Source of the DNA: Roseburia sp.
GTDB lineage: Bacteria; Bacillota; Clostridia; Lachnospirales; Lachnospiraceae
Reading direction: 5' to 3'
DNA: 64,000 nucleotides
Assembly: GCA_023664265.1 (NCBI GenBank)
Contig: JAMPFV010000003.1
Location: forward strand, 61,127 to 125,126
In this document: piece after piece, positions 42,574 to 51,299 of the stretch
Layout of the letters: each line of letters starts with the position of its first letter
How positions within the stretch are numbered: the first letter of the stretch is position 1
Position numbers and translations under genes: made by a program
Notes under the pieces: generated by a model
The model's input: the letters and a program-made list of their open reading frames with translations, nothing else
Told to the model about the DNA's origin: nothing
The model's database searches: none

Positions 42574-43266
42574 ATGGAGCGTATTTTGGCATCCGGAATA
42601 GAGAGCGCCTACGGCAGGAAAACCGTGCTTGCGGGCGTGAGCCTCGCGGCGGACGCGGGACAGTGCGTCGGCATTGTCGGGGCGAACGGCTGCGGGAAGT
42701 CCACGCTGTTAAATATTTTGGCAGGACTGCGGGACGCGAAGGCAGGCGATATATTTTTTGACGGACAGAAGGCGCAGGGGCGTGCGGCAAGGCGGCTGTT
42801 TCAGGGCTATACGGGCTATGTGCCGCAGGAGAGCAGCCTGATACCGGAGCTGAGCGTCAGGGATAACCTGTTGATATGGTATCGGGACAGGCGATTGTTG
42901 GAACAGGAGCTTCAGGAGGGCTTTCTGAGGATATTGGGCGTGGACAGGATGCTTCCGCTGAAAGCGGGAAAACTTTCGGGCGGGATGAAGAAGCGCGTGA
43001 GTATCGGGTGCGCGCTGGCGGGGAGACCGCCGATTCTGATTCTGGACGAGCCCGACGCGGCGCTGGATCTGCCGGGAAAGGCGGATATCAGGAGCTATCT
43101 GATTCTGTATAAGCAGCAGGGCGGGACGATTCTGCTCGCGACGCACGAGGAGAGCGATTTGGACATATGTGACAAACTGTATGCCCTTAAAGGAGGAAAG
43201 AGCGAGGAGCTTGACAGAACCCTGCGGGGCGAGGAACTGATAAAAAGGATGAACAATAAGGAGTAA
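42574..43266 (+). CDS. ABC transporter ATP-binding protein
   Basis: A 230-residue ABC ATPase. Walker A GANGCGKST (about residues 37-45), Q loop YVPQESS, signature LSGGMKKRV, Walker B ILILDEPDAALD and switch His in LLATHEE. It is of the ABC-2 exporter class. GAGGAG lies six bases before the ATG; the longer frame from 42538 overlaps the RepB gene. It would power the membrane protein encoded at 45160. Confidence 0.93.
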   Translation: MERILASGIESAYGRKTVLAGVSLAADAGQCVGIVGANGCGKSTLLNILAGLRDAKAGDIFFDGQKAQGRAARRLFQGYTGYVPQESSLIPELSVRDNLLIWYRDRRLLEQELQEGFLRILGVDRMLPLKAGKLSGGMKKRVSIGCALAGRPPILILDEPDAALDLPGKADIRSYLILYKQQGGTILLATHEESDLDICDKLYALKGGKSEELDRTLRGEELIKRMNNKE

Positions 43267-43270
43267 AAGA

Positions 43271-45154
43271 GTGGAAGAGAACAGTAACGTTTACAGGACA
43301 AAATCAGAGAACGAAGAGGTGCAACAGCCGGACGGTGCGGCGCAGTCGTCCGTATACGGCGGACAGTCCGGCACGCCGAGCTTTGCGGAGATTGTGCAGC
43401 AGGGGCCGGCAAATTACCGGTCGCCGAATGCAAGCCCGCAGCAATCATTCGGACAGTCGCCGAATGCAAGCCCGCAGCAACCGTTCGGACAGTCGCCGAA
43501 TGCAAACCCGCAGCAACCGTTCGGACAGTCGCCGAATGCAAATCCGCAGCCGCCGTTTGGTCAACAGGCCGGCTTTGGCGGACAGATAAATCCGCCGCAG
43601 CCCCCGTATGGTCAACAGCCGAATCCCGGTCTGCAGTATGAGAAGCCCAAGAAGAACAGGACGGCAGGAATCGTCATTGCCGTTATCGCGGTGCTGGTGG
43701 TGCTTGTGGGCGGCGTTGGCGCGTTTCTGCTGCTCAGGGGCAGCTTTCAATCAAAGGATCCCGAGAAAATGCTGCAGCAGGCCCTGGAGCTCCGGCAGAA
43801 GGAAAATGAGGCCTACACGGCTGCTCTGGATGAGCTGTTGGGGATGACGGCTGTCCGGGAGCGTCAGGAGGAGGAGCCGTATCACGCGAACATCAACCTT
43901 TCCTTTACGATTCCGTTCAGCTATGACTTGGACAATATCAGCATCGAGGTCGATGCGGTTACGGACAAGCGTAACGAGGAGGGCGCGTATGAGCTGAGTG
44001 TCGGAACCTATGGCTTTACGATGTCCGTGGGAAGCATGACCATGGCGGATGATGTCATATACTTTTCGGTGCCGCTTCTTTTCAGGGATACATATCATAT
44101 CGACCTTGAAACCATCGAGGAGGACGTCAAAAATTCTCCGTGGGTGAAGGCCATGGTTCCGGAGCTTTCCGAAGAATTTTCTCCGGAAATATTTAAAAAC
44201 ATTGCGGATGAAGCCGCCATGCAGGCGGAGCTCGAGGCCCTGATGGAAAAATATACCGCGCTTCTCGCAGAGGACAGGGAGCTTGCGCTGTTGAGCGAGC
44301 CCAAGGAGTTTACGCTCCATGGAAAGACCCAAAAGTGCAGCGGCGTATCCATAACCATCGGCAAGGACCGGATGAACGAATGGCTGGAGGGCTTCAAGAC
44401 AGACTTCATGGATACCGCGTATTACAAGTATCTGAAAGACATGATTGACGTGGAGCTTGACGAGGCAGACTTTGAGGATTACGGGCAGGATGTCGATGCG
44501 TTTATGGAAACGATGCTCGGAATGCATTTTGAGCAGGATTATGTGATAAATGTGTACATGGATTCCAAGGGACGCATTATCAATCAGTCCACACCGGAGG
44601 ATATTCATGTGAGCAACTCGGCGATAGAGCTGTTTTCCATCGACATTAACTATCTCGGGGACGAGCGCGCAATGGATACGGTTGACTGCTTCTGCTATTT
44701 CAAGACGGCGGATTCCTCTTGGTATTTCGGCCTTGACAGAAACGCGGAGGTGTCCGACGAGGTTTATGAGGAGAATTGGAAGCTCTCGTTCGGCGAGGTG
44801 GACGGCGCGGAGCTGAGTCTGGAGTATCAGAATGACTGGAGCCGTTCCGACAGGGAATTTGACATGGGGATAACGCTGCTGATGAAGGATGCGTATGGCT
44901 ACACGGAGAATCTCGCCTTGACGGCTGAGGGTGCGTTTACAGGCGTTGTGGCGGGCGATACCTACACGCTGGAAATCGACAACGCGACGCTGGAGTATGA
45001 CAATGAGACAGTGGTGATAATGAGCGGAAGGATACTGAGCGAATTTACCAACAAGGCGATAGAGGTGCCGGGGAACTCGACCAATATCTTCGACCTTACC
45101 GAGGACGAGCTTGAGGATCTGTTGTTCGACTCATCCTCCTCCTTGTATTATTAA
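43271..45154 (+). CDS. Repeat-bearing membrane-anchored protein of exporter operon
   Basis: A 627-residue protein starting at GTG 43271 with AAGGAG seven bases upstream. Residues 1-125 are Gln/Pro/Asn/Gly-rich and cytosolic, with four 12-residue repeats (SPNASPQQPFGQ type, 51-98) and further PYGQQPNPG motifs. One membrane helix (131-156, GIVIAVIAVLVVLVGGVG). The rest is a large extracellular domain with beta-rich parts and many acidic residues (ESPF-like repeats absent; FDMGITLLMKDAYGYTENL near 540). It lies between the ATPase and permease genes, as a probable accessory subunit. Family not recognised. Confidence 0.8.
   Translation: MEENSNVYRTKSENEEVQQPDGAAQSSVYGGQSGTPSFAEIVQQGPANYRSPNASPQQSFGQSPNASPQQPFGQSPNANPQQPFGQSPNANPQPPFGQQAGFGGQINPPQPPYGQQPNPGLQYEKPKKNRTAGIVIAVIAVLVVLVGGVGAFLLLRGSFQSKDPEKMLQQALELRQKENEAYTAALDELLGMTAVRERQEEEPYHANINLSFTIPFSYDLDNISIEVDAVTDKRNEEGAYELSVGTYGFTMSVGSMTMADDVIYFSVPLLFRDTYHIDLETIEEDVKNSPWVKAMVPELSEEFSPEIFKNIADEAAMQAELEALMEKYTALLAEDRELALLSEPKEFTLHGKTQKCSGVSITIGKDRMNEWLEGFKTDFMDTAYYKYLKDMIDVELDEADFEDYGQDVDAFMETMLGMHFEQDYVINVYMDSKGRIINQSTPEDIHVSNSAIELFSIDINYLGDERAMDTVDCFCYFKTADSSWYFGLDRNAEVSDEVYEENWKLSFGEVDGAELSLEYQNDWSRSDREFDMGITLLMKDAYGYTENLALTAEGAFTGVVAGDTYTLEIDNATLEYDNETVVIMSGRILSEFTNKAIEVPGNSTNIFDLTEDELEDLLFDSSSSLYY
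43421..43564 (+). repeat. 36-nt in-frame tandem repeat, 4 copies
   Basis: Four 36-nt units encode SPNA(S/N)PQ(Q/P)(S/P)FGQ. The unit period equals that of the repeat in pyrC. Adjacent units are near identical, which indicates recent slippage or unequal exchange. Confidence 0.9.
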
Positions 45155-45159
45155 AGCAT

Positions 45160-47238
45160 ATGAACAAGAGCAGAGTAAGAGGTTGGCTGATAACTGAATA
45201 TAAGCGGGCGGCGCTGATGCTGCCCCTTCTTTTAAAAAGAGCGGTTATAGCGGTCGTCGCAGTCATTCTGACGGCCGGTATGACTGCTTTTTGTGTCGGA
45301 AAATATACCCGTTCGGGGACGGAGGAGACCTCCGCGCCGATGCGTATCGGATATGTCGCGGAGGAGAATCCGCTGACAGCGCTGGCTGTGGCCTACGTGG
45401 AGCAGATGGAGTCGGTCAGGGCGCTCTGCGTTCTGGAGCCGACGACGGAGGAAGCGGGAAAAGCGCTTCTTGAGGAGGGAGCGCTGGCCGCGCTCGTCGT
45501 GCTGCCGGAGGATATCGTCAACGAGATTTTGCGGGGAAGCAATGCGCCCGCGACGCTGTATCTGCCAAACGGCGCGAGAACGAATGTGACCGCGGGCAAA
45601 ATATTCGAGGAGTTTGCAAACGCCGCGGTCGGGATGCTTGGGACGGCGCAGGCGGAGATTTACGCGGCGGAGGAGCTGCGCACCCGGCTTCGGGCCTCTC
45701 TGCCGGAGGAGCTTGTCGAGGAGCGTCTGCAGGAGCTGTATAACGGCATCAATCGCTTTAATCTCAGGCTGTTCGCGGACAGAGAGCGCCTGTTTCAACG
45801 GGAGAAGCTGTCGCTGACAGAGAACAACACCTACGCGGTCTACTATGCGGGGGCGGTGTTGACCCTGTATATGCTCGTCTCGGGGCTGTTTATCGGGCCG
45901 CTCTGTAAGCGCGGCAGACTGTGGCAGCGGATTGCGGCGCGCAGACTCGGCGTATCGTATTTCAGACAGCTGTGGAGCCGCGTCATGGCGATGCTGCCTG
46001 CGCTTGCGCTGCTTGGAGCGATACCGTTTCTCGCACTGCTTTGGCCGCCGCTGCGCGCGCAGCTCTCCGTGGCATGGCGTGCGGAATACGCGGCTGCGGC
46101 ATTGGCTCTGCTGCTGTTTACGGCAGCCGGCCTTCAGCTTGTGTATCAGCTTGTGGACGCGTCGCAGCGCGCGATTTTGGTCTTAGGACTTCTGGCGCTG
46201 TTTCAGGGATATATGTCAGGCTGCATGATTCCCGCGGTGCTGCTTCCGCAGGGAGTCACCGCAATCGGGAGCAGACTGCCCGCGGCTTATATGCGGCGGA
46301 TTTTTACCCTGCTCTTTACGGGCGGTACGGAGGGGCTGTGGAGCGCGGTGTGCGGACTTGCCGTGTGGAGCGCGGTATGCTTTGCGCTGACGTGGGCGGC
46401 AATGCATGTTTTGGGGCCGGAGGAGACTGCAGGCCGCGAAGGGAAAGTGACAACCGTGCCATTTAAAAACAGACTTGCCAATACCTTCTCGTGGATTTTG
46501 TTCAAGCGTCTGTTACATCGGAAGAGCCTGTGGGTCTGTCTGCTTGCGGCTGCGGTATTGTCCGCGGTGGTCGTCAGATTGGAGGAGCGGACGGACACGG
46601 TGATTTACGCGGCGGTGTATGATGAGACGGGAACGTATGACGAGGCATTGACCGCGTATGACGGCCTGGTTCGGTTTGTCGTGTGCGACAGCGAGGAGGC
46701 TGTCCGCCGGACGGTATTGCGCGATAAGGCGGAATGCGGGTATATCCTTCCGGAGGGGATTGCGGAAGCATTGATCAAGGGAAAGGCGAACCGTGCCGTC
46801 ACGGTGTATGAGGACGGGGACGCGGTGGTGTCGCGTCTGGTGGACGAGGTGCTTTTCAACATTCTGTTCAAGCCGGCCTCCCTGCAATGGTTTGAGGACT
46901 ATATGGCTGAGAACGCAGGCGTTGACGGGCTTGAGCGCGGCAGTATGTCGGCGGCGGTCGAAAGGCAGATTTCGGCAGATGCCACCTTCCGGTTCCGAAT
47001 AGAGCGTCTGGGGACGGAGCAGGCGCGAGAGGAGACTCGAACGGCGTTCCCGAGGCCGCTCGTCGTGGTTGTCAGCGTGGCGCTGTGTGGTATTCAGGGG
47101 GCAGCTCAGGCGGTTGTCGATTTGCGCGAGAAGCGTTTTTACAAGAGGAACGGCGCGGTGGTTTTCCTTATCATGGTGCTGCAGCCGATGCTGTTGGGCG
47201 CGGCGGTGGGCGCGCTGCTTCTGTGGATGCCGCTGTAA
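45160..47238 (+). CDS. ABC-2 type permease, duplicated half
   Basis: A 692-residue membrane protein with two ABC-2-like halves. Each half has a first helix (about 25-45 and 447-465), a large extracellular loop (45-220 and 470-620) and then more helices (about 225-425 has six; the second half ends in two or three near 630-690). Conserved parts are ERLFQREKLSLTENN and TVTVYEDGDAVVSRLVDE in the loops, which are typical of YhgE/ABC-2 proteins. It starts six bases after the anchored protein and completes the exporter. Substrate unknown. Confidence 0.8.
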   Translation: MNKSRVRGWLITEYKRAALMLPLLLKRAVIAVVAVILTAGMTAFCVGKYTRSGTEETSAPMRIGYVAEENPLTALAVAYVEQMESVRALCVLEPTTEEAGKALLEEGALAALVVLPEDIVNEILRGSNAPATLYLPNGARTNVTAGKIFEEFANAAVGMLGTAQAEIYAAEELRTRLRASLPEELVEERLQELYNGINRFNLRLFADRERLFQREKLSLTENNTYAVYYAGAVLTLYMLVSGLFIGPLCKRGRLWQRIAARRLGVSYFRQLWSRVMAMLPALALLGAIPFLALLWPPLRAQLSVAWRAEYAAAALALLLFTAAGLQLVYQLVDASQRAILVLGLLALFQGYMSGCMIPAVLLPQGVTAIGSRLPAAYMRRIFTLLFTGGTEGLWSAVCGLAVWSAVCFALTWAAMHVLGPEETAGREGKVTTVPFKNRLANTFSWILFKRLLHRKSLWVCLLAAAVLSAVVVRLEERTDTVIYAAVYDETGTYDEALTAYDGLVRFVVCDSEEAVRRTVLRDKAECGYILPEGIAEALIKGKANRAVTVYEDGDAVVSRLVDEVLFNILFKPASLQWFEDYMAENAGVDGLERGSMSAAVERQISADATFRFRIERLGTEQAREETRTAFPRPLVVVVSVALCGIQGAAQAVVDLREKRFYKRNGAVVFLIMVLQPMLLGAAVGALLLWMPL

Positions 47239-47248
47239 GTCAACAAAG

Positions 47249-47281
47249 CCTATTGACACAATAGGAATTGAGTGCTATATA
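47249..47281 (+). promoter_or_regulatory. Promoter with palindrome for cysteine desulfurase
   Basis: TTGACA (47253-47258), 17-bp spacer, TATATA (47276-47281). A perfect palindrome CCTATTG-ACA-CAATAGG (47249-47265) covers the -35 box and is followed by AATTG. The same CCTATTGACA 10-mer and an ATAGGAATT element occur at the metY promoter, so a shared regulator is likely. Confidence 0.75.
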
Positions 47282-47370
47282 TGATGTATGAAAACGATTT
47301 GTTGACAGGCGGCGGCTTATGACCATATCGACAAAGCTATGTTATTTAAGGACCGGGAAAGGAGAAGCAA

Positions 47371-48543
47371 ATGATTTATCTGGATAATGCGGCGACGACA
47401 CGCGTGTCAGAATCGGTATTTGAGGCGATGAAGCCTTTTTTTTGCGAGCAGTACGCAAATCCCTCCGCGATATACGGCTTTGCGGGGAAAAGCATGACGG
47501 CGGTGGACGCGGCCAGACGGCAGACTGCGGCGCTGATAGGCGCGCAGCCCAATGAGATTTATTTTACCTCCGGCGGCAGCGAGTCGGACAACTGGGCGAT
47601 AAAGGCTGTGGCCGAGGCATGCGGGGACAAGGGGCGGCACATTATCACCTCCGCGATAGAGCATCCTGCGGTGCTCCACACCTGTCAGGCCTTGGAGAAA
47701 CAGGGGTATGAGGTGACGTATGTAAATGTGGATGAGAACGGCCTGCTGCGGTTGGAGGAGCTGGAGTGTGCCATCCGTCTGGATACGATACTGATCACGG
47801 TGATGGCGGCGAACAATGAAATCGGAACGATACAGCCGTTAGCAGAAATCGGCGCGCTCGCTCACGAGCGCGGGATACTGTTCCACACGGACGCAGTGCA
47901 GGCCTACGGGCATATTCCGTTGGACGTAAACGCGCTGCATATTGATATGCTGAGCGCGAGCGGGCATAAGCTTCACGCGCCCAAGGGCGTGGGCTTTCTC
48001 TACATCCGAAGCGGTGTGCGGATCGGCGCTCTGCTGCACGGCGGCGCGCAGGAGCGTTCGCGCAGGGCGGGCACGCTGAACACGGCGGGCATTGTCGGCA
48101 TGGGGGAGGCCGCGCGGCTTGCGGCGGAGCAGATGGAGGAAAATGCGCGCAGGGAATGTGCGCTGCGGGAGTATCTGATTGGGCGGGTGCTGTCCGAAAT
48201 ACCGTACAGCCGCCTGAACGGCGATGCGGACAGGCGGCTCCCCGGGAATGCAAACTTCAGCTTCCGGTTTGTCGAGGGGGAGTCCGTATTGATATTGCTG
48301 GATCAACAGGGCATCTGCGCCTCCTCCGGATCCGCGTGCACGTCTGGGGCTTTGGACCCCTCGCACGTGCTTCTGGCTATCGGCCTGCCGCACGAGCTTG
48401 CGCACGGCTCCCTGCGCCTGACGCTCTCGGCGGAGAACACGCGGGAGGAGCTGGATTTTACGGTGGAGCGGCTGAAAGAGATTATCAAGCGGCTGCGCGA
48501 TATGTCGCCCTTGTACGAGGATTTTATGAAGCGGAACGGGTGA
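47371..48543 (+). CDS. Cysteine desulfurase (NifS/IscS family)
   Basis: A 390-residue PLP enzyme that takes sulfur from cysteine for Fe-S clusters or other thio-cofactors. Motifs: YFTSGGSESDNWAIK, the PLP Lys in SASGHKLHAPKGVG (about residue 199), HTDAVQAYGH and the catalytic Cys loop ICASSGSACTSGAL (about residue 323). AAAGGAG precedes the ATG. It stands alone in the window, without an adjacent scaffold protein. Confidence 0.94.
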   Translation: MIYLDNAATTRVSESVFEAMKPFFCEQYANPSAIYGFAGKSMTAVDAARRQTAALIGAQPNEIYFTSGGSESDNWAIKAVAEACGDKGRHIITSAIEHPAVLHTCQALEKQGYEVTYVNVDENGLLRLEELECAIRLDTILITVMAANNEIGTIQPLAEIGALAHERGILFHTDAVQAYGHIPLDVNALHIDMLSASGHKLHAPKGVGFLYIRSGVRIGALLHGGAQERSRRAGTLNTAGIVGMGEAARLAAEQMEENARRECALREYLIGRVLSEIPYSRLNGDADRRLPGNANFSFRFVEGESVLILLDQQGICASSGSACTSGALDPSHVLLAIGLPHELAHGSLRLTLSAENTREELDFTVERLKEIIKRLRDMSPLYEDFMKRNG

Positions 48544-48547
48544 GAAT

Positions 48548-48623
48548 AAGATTGAAAATTAAAATTTTCAATCTACGCATAGTCTCAGCAAAGCTGAGCC
48601 GGTAAAACAGCGCAGAAATGAGG
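48548..48623 (+). repeat. Dispersed structured repeat family A, copy 2
   Basis: A palindrome AAGATTGAAAATT / AATTTTCAATC (48548-48573), an inner hairpin CTCAGC-AAA-GCTGAG, then CGGTAAAACAGCGCAG and AAATGAGG. Both ends match copy 1 at 30737-30833 (reverse orientation there), while the inner arms differ. It lies between the desulfurase stop and the metY promoter. Confidence 0.75.
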
Positions 48624-48639
48624 TGAAAAATACAAAATC

Positions 48640-48703
48640 CCTATTGACATATCAAGAATGTGATGTTATCATACAAAACATAGTAATTATATAGGAATTA
48701 TAT
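48640..48703 (+). promoter_or_regulatory. Promoter and candidate operator of metY
   Basis: CCTATTGACA (48640-48649) contains TTGACA; 17-bp spacer; TATCAT (48667-48672). Just after the start lie two AATTATAT direct repeats (48685-48692 and 48696-48703) around ATAGGAATT. The ATAGGAATT element also occurs at the cysteine desulfurase promoter and resembles sites of Rrf2-type cysteine regulators such as CymR; that link is inference. Confidence 0.7.
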
Positions 48704-48789
48704 AAAAACTTATATGAAAAAGGGGAACGGTAGTGTTTTTCATTACGATTTGTGCCGCCAACTGAAAGGCGGCAGAATGGAGGATTACC

Positions 48790-50100
48790 ATGAGTAAGAA
48801 AAATTATGCGGACAGAAATTTACGGTTTGAGACCCTGCAGCTTCATGTGGGGCAGGAGCAGCCTGATCCGGTGACGGACGCGCGGGCGGTGCCGATTTAC
48901 CAGACGTCGTCCTTTGTGTTCAGGGATTCCGCACACGCGGCGGCGCGCTTTAGCCTGCAGGACGCGGGAAACATTTACGGGCGGCTGACAAATCCCACGG
49001 AGGATATTTTTGAGCAGAGAATCGCGAAGCTGGAGGGCGGCGTCGCGGCATTGGCGGTATCCTCGGGCGCGGCGGCGGTGACCTACGCGATACAGAATCT
49101 GGCGCAGAACGGCGGGCATATCGTTGCGGCCAAGAACATATACGGCGGCACCTATAATCTTCTGGCGCATACGCTGGCGGATTACGGTGTGAGCACGACC
49201 TTTGTTGACCCGCTGGATATCGGCAGCTTTGAGCGGGCGATACAGGACAATACCAAGGCAGTCTACATAGAAACGCTGGGCAATCCGAACTCTGAGGTGT
49301 CCGATATTGAGGCGATTGCGGCGCTCGCCCACGCGCACGGGCTTCCGCTCGTGGTGGACAGCACCTTTGCGACGCCGTATCTGGTGCGGCCGATTGAATA
49401 TGGCGCGGACATCGTGGTGCATTCCGCGACAAAGTTTATCGGCGGACACGGCACAACCATCGGCGGTGTTATCGTTGACGCGGGCAGGTTTGACTGGAAG
49501 GCGGGCGGAAAGTTCCCGCAGCTTACGGAGCCGAATCCGAGCTACCACGGCATCAGCTTTGTCGAGGCGGCAGGCCCCGCAGCCTTTGTCACGAGAATAC
49601 GGGCGATTCTGCTGCGCGACACGGGCGCGACGCTCTCTCCGTTCCATGCGTTTATCTTTCTGCAGGGGCTTGAGACACTCTCCCTGAGAGTGGAGCGCCA
49701 TGTCGAAAATGCGCTGAAGGTGGTGGAATATCTCTCCAAGCATCCGCAGGTGGAGAAGGTGAATCATCCTGCCGTCACGCAGGATGCGGAGCAGCAGCGG
49801 CTGTATAAGAAATATTTCCCCAAGGGCGGCGGCTCTATCTTCACCTTCGAGATTAAGGGCGGCGAGCAGAAGGCGAAGGACTTTATCGACAATCTGGAGC
49901 TGTTCTCGCTGCTTGCGAATGTGGCGGATGTGAAGTCCCTCGTGATTCATCCGTATTCGACGACGCATGCGGAGCTGAATGAGGCCGAGAAGGCGGAGCA
50001 GGGAATTAAGCCCAACACCATCCGGCTTTCCATCGGAACGGAGCATATTGATGATATTCTTGAGGATTTGGAGGAGGCGTTTCGGGCGATCGCGGACTGA
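48790..50100 (+). CDS. metY: O-acetylhomoserine sulfhydrylase
   Basis: A 436-residue Cys/Met-metabolism PLP enzyme that makes homocysteine from O-acetylhomoserine and sulfide. Motifs: RFSLQDAGNIYGRLTNPTED, VSSGAAAVTYAIQNL, DSTFATPYLVRP and the PLP Lys in VHSATKFIGGHGT (about residue 219). Length fits MetY (about 430), longer than MetB/MetC types (about 380). GGAGG precedes the ATG. It is followed at 36 bp by cysK. Confidence 0.93.
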   Translation: MSKKNYADRNLRFETLQLHVGQEQPDPVTDARAVPIYQTSSFVFRDSAHAAARFSLQDAGNIYGRLTNPTEDIFEQRIAKLEGGVAALAVSSGAAAVTYAIQNLAQNGGHIVAAKNIYGGTYNLLAHTLADYGVSTTFVDPLDIGSFERAIQDNTKAVYIETLGNPNSEVSDIEAIAALAHAHGLPLVVDSTFATPYLVRPIEYGADIVVHSATKFIGGHGTTIGGVIVDAGRFDWKAGGKFPQLTEPNPSYHGISFVEAAGPAAFVTRIRAILLRDTGATLSPFHAFIFLQGLETLSLRVERHVENALKVVEYLSKHPQVEKVNHPAVTQDAEQQRLYKKYFPKGGGSIFTFEIKGGEQKAKDFIDNLELFSLLANVADVKSLVIHPYSTTHAELNEAEKAEQGIKPNTIRLSIGTEHIDDILEDLEEAFRAIAD

Positions 50101-50136
50101 TACGCAACAAAGAAAATAAAGAAAGGGGTAATGAAA

Positions 50137-51069
50137 ATGGCAAGAGTATATAAAGGGTTTACTGAGATTATCGGCGGGACGCCGCTGGTGGAGGTTGCAA
50201 ACATAGAGAAGGCGCACGGTCTGAAGGCAAGGCTGCTGGTAAAGCTCGAGTACCGCAATCCCGCGGGAAGCGTGAAGGACAGGGCGGCGTTTTACATGAT
50301 AAGGGACGCGGAGCAAAAGGGGCTTTTAAAGGCGGATTCGGTGATCATCGAGCCGACAAGCGGAAACACGGGGATCGGGCTTGCGGCCATCGCGGCGGCA
50401 AAGGGGTATCGTATCATCCTCACGATGCCGGAGACCATGAGCGTTGAGCGCAGGAATATCCTGAAGGCTTACGGGGCGGAGCTTGTGCTTACGGACGGCG
50501 CAAAGGGCATGAAGGGCGCAATCGAGAAGGCGCAGGAGCTTGCGCAAGAGCTTGAGGGCGCGTTTATCCCGGGGCAGTTTGACAATCCCGCAAACGCGCA
50601 GGCCCACTATGAGACGACGGGGCCGGAGCTGTGGGAGGATACGGACGGCAAATTGGATATATTCGTGGCGGGCGTCGGCACGGGCGGCACGATCACGGGT
50701 GCCGGACGGTATTTGCGGGAGAAGAATCCGAATGTAAGGCTTGTGGCCGTGGAGCCGGCGGACTCTCCCGTGCTGTCGGAGGGAAGAGCAGGCGCGCACA
50801 AGATTCAGGGAATCGGCGCAGGCTTTGTGCCCAAGGTGCTGGATGTCACGCTCTATGACGAGGTATTCAAGGTGGAGAGCGCGGATGCGTTTGCCGTGTC
50901 GAAGGAGCTGACGAAAAGCGAGGGAATCCTCACGGGAATCTCGTCGGGGGCGGCGCTTCACGCGGCGTTGGAGCTTGCGAAGCGCCCGGAGAACGAGGGG
51001 AAGACGATTGTCGCGCTGCTTCCCGACAGCGGGGACCGGTATTACTCAACGGCGCTGTTTACGGATTAA
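50137..51069 (+). CDS. cysK: Cysteine synthase A
   Basis: A 310-residue PLP enzyme joining O-acetylserine and sulfide. PLP Lys in NPAGSVKDRAAFYMI (about residue 41), the PTSGNTGIGLA loop (phosphate and substrate site) and GTGGTITGAGRYL. The ATG at 50137 lies 8 nt after GAAAGGGG; the ATG at 50131 is too close. The metY-cysK pair covers sulfide assimilation into both cysteine and homocysteine. Confidence 0.95.
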   Translation: MARVYKGFTEIIGGTPLVEVANIEKAHGLKARLLVKLEYRNPAGSVKDRAAFYMIRDAEQKGLLKADSVIIEPTSGNTGIGLAAIAAAKGYRIILTMPETMSVERRNILKAYGAELVLTDGAKGMKGAIEKAQELAQELEGAFIPGQFDNPANAQAHYETTGPELWEDTDGKLDIFVAGVGTGGTITGAGRYLREKNPNVRLVAVEPADSPVLSEGRAGAHKIQGIGAGFVPKVLDVTLYDEVFKVESADAFAVSKELTKSEGILTGISSGAALHAALELAKRPENEGKTIVALLPDSGDRYYSTALFTD

Positions 51070-51089
51070 GGAGATTGTCGGCGGACGCG

Positions 51090-51139
51090 AGAAGGCGGGC
51101 TGTAATACAGAAGGCGGACTGTATCACAGCCCGCCTTCT
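51090..51139 (+). terminator. Long hairpin after cysK
   Basis: AGAAGGCGGGCTGT (51090-51103) and ACAGCCCGCCTTCT (51126-51139) are perfect complements. Within the loop a second copy-like AGAAGGCGG occurs. No T tract follows, so termination may be factor-aided. Confidence 0.7.
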
Positions 51140-51203
51140 GTGTGTCGGTAACCGGGAGGGAAGAGAAGGGCGTTTTTGAAAGAAAATCATTAAAATATTG
51201 AAA

Positions 51204-51230
51204 TAATTCACAAAATATGTTAGCCTAAAA
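51204..51230 (+). promoter_or_regulatory. Sigma-D-like promoter of chemoreceptor
   Basis: TAAT (51204-51207), 15-bp spacer, GCCTAAAA (51223-51230). The GCC core, spacing and motility-type gene product support sigma-D control, but the -10 box matches only 5 of 8. Confidence 0.45.
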
Positions 51231-51299
51231 TCAGATGTTAAAGTACATATCTTTTAGAAACGAAGTGAATGGTAAAGCAGAAAGACAGAGGGCAAAGGT

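Noticed and set aside
41341..42600. Plasmid replication origin beside RepB
   Set aside because: No iterated 18-22-bp sites, AT-rich opening region or partition genes were found.
48820..50316. Large minus-strand frame opposite metY
   Set aside because: Arg/Leu-rich shadow of a clear PLP enzyme gene.
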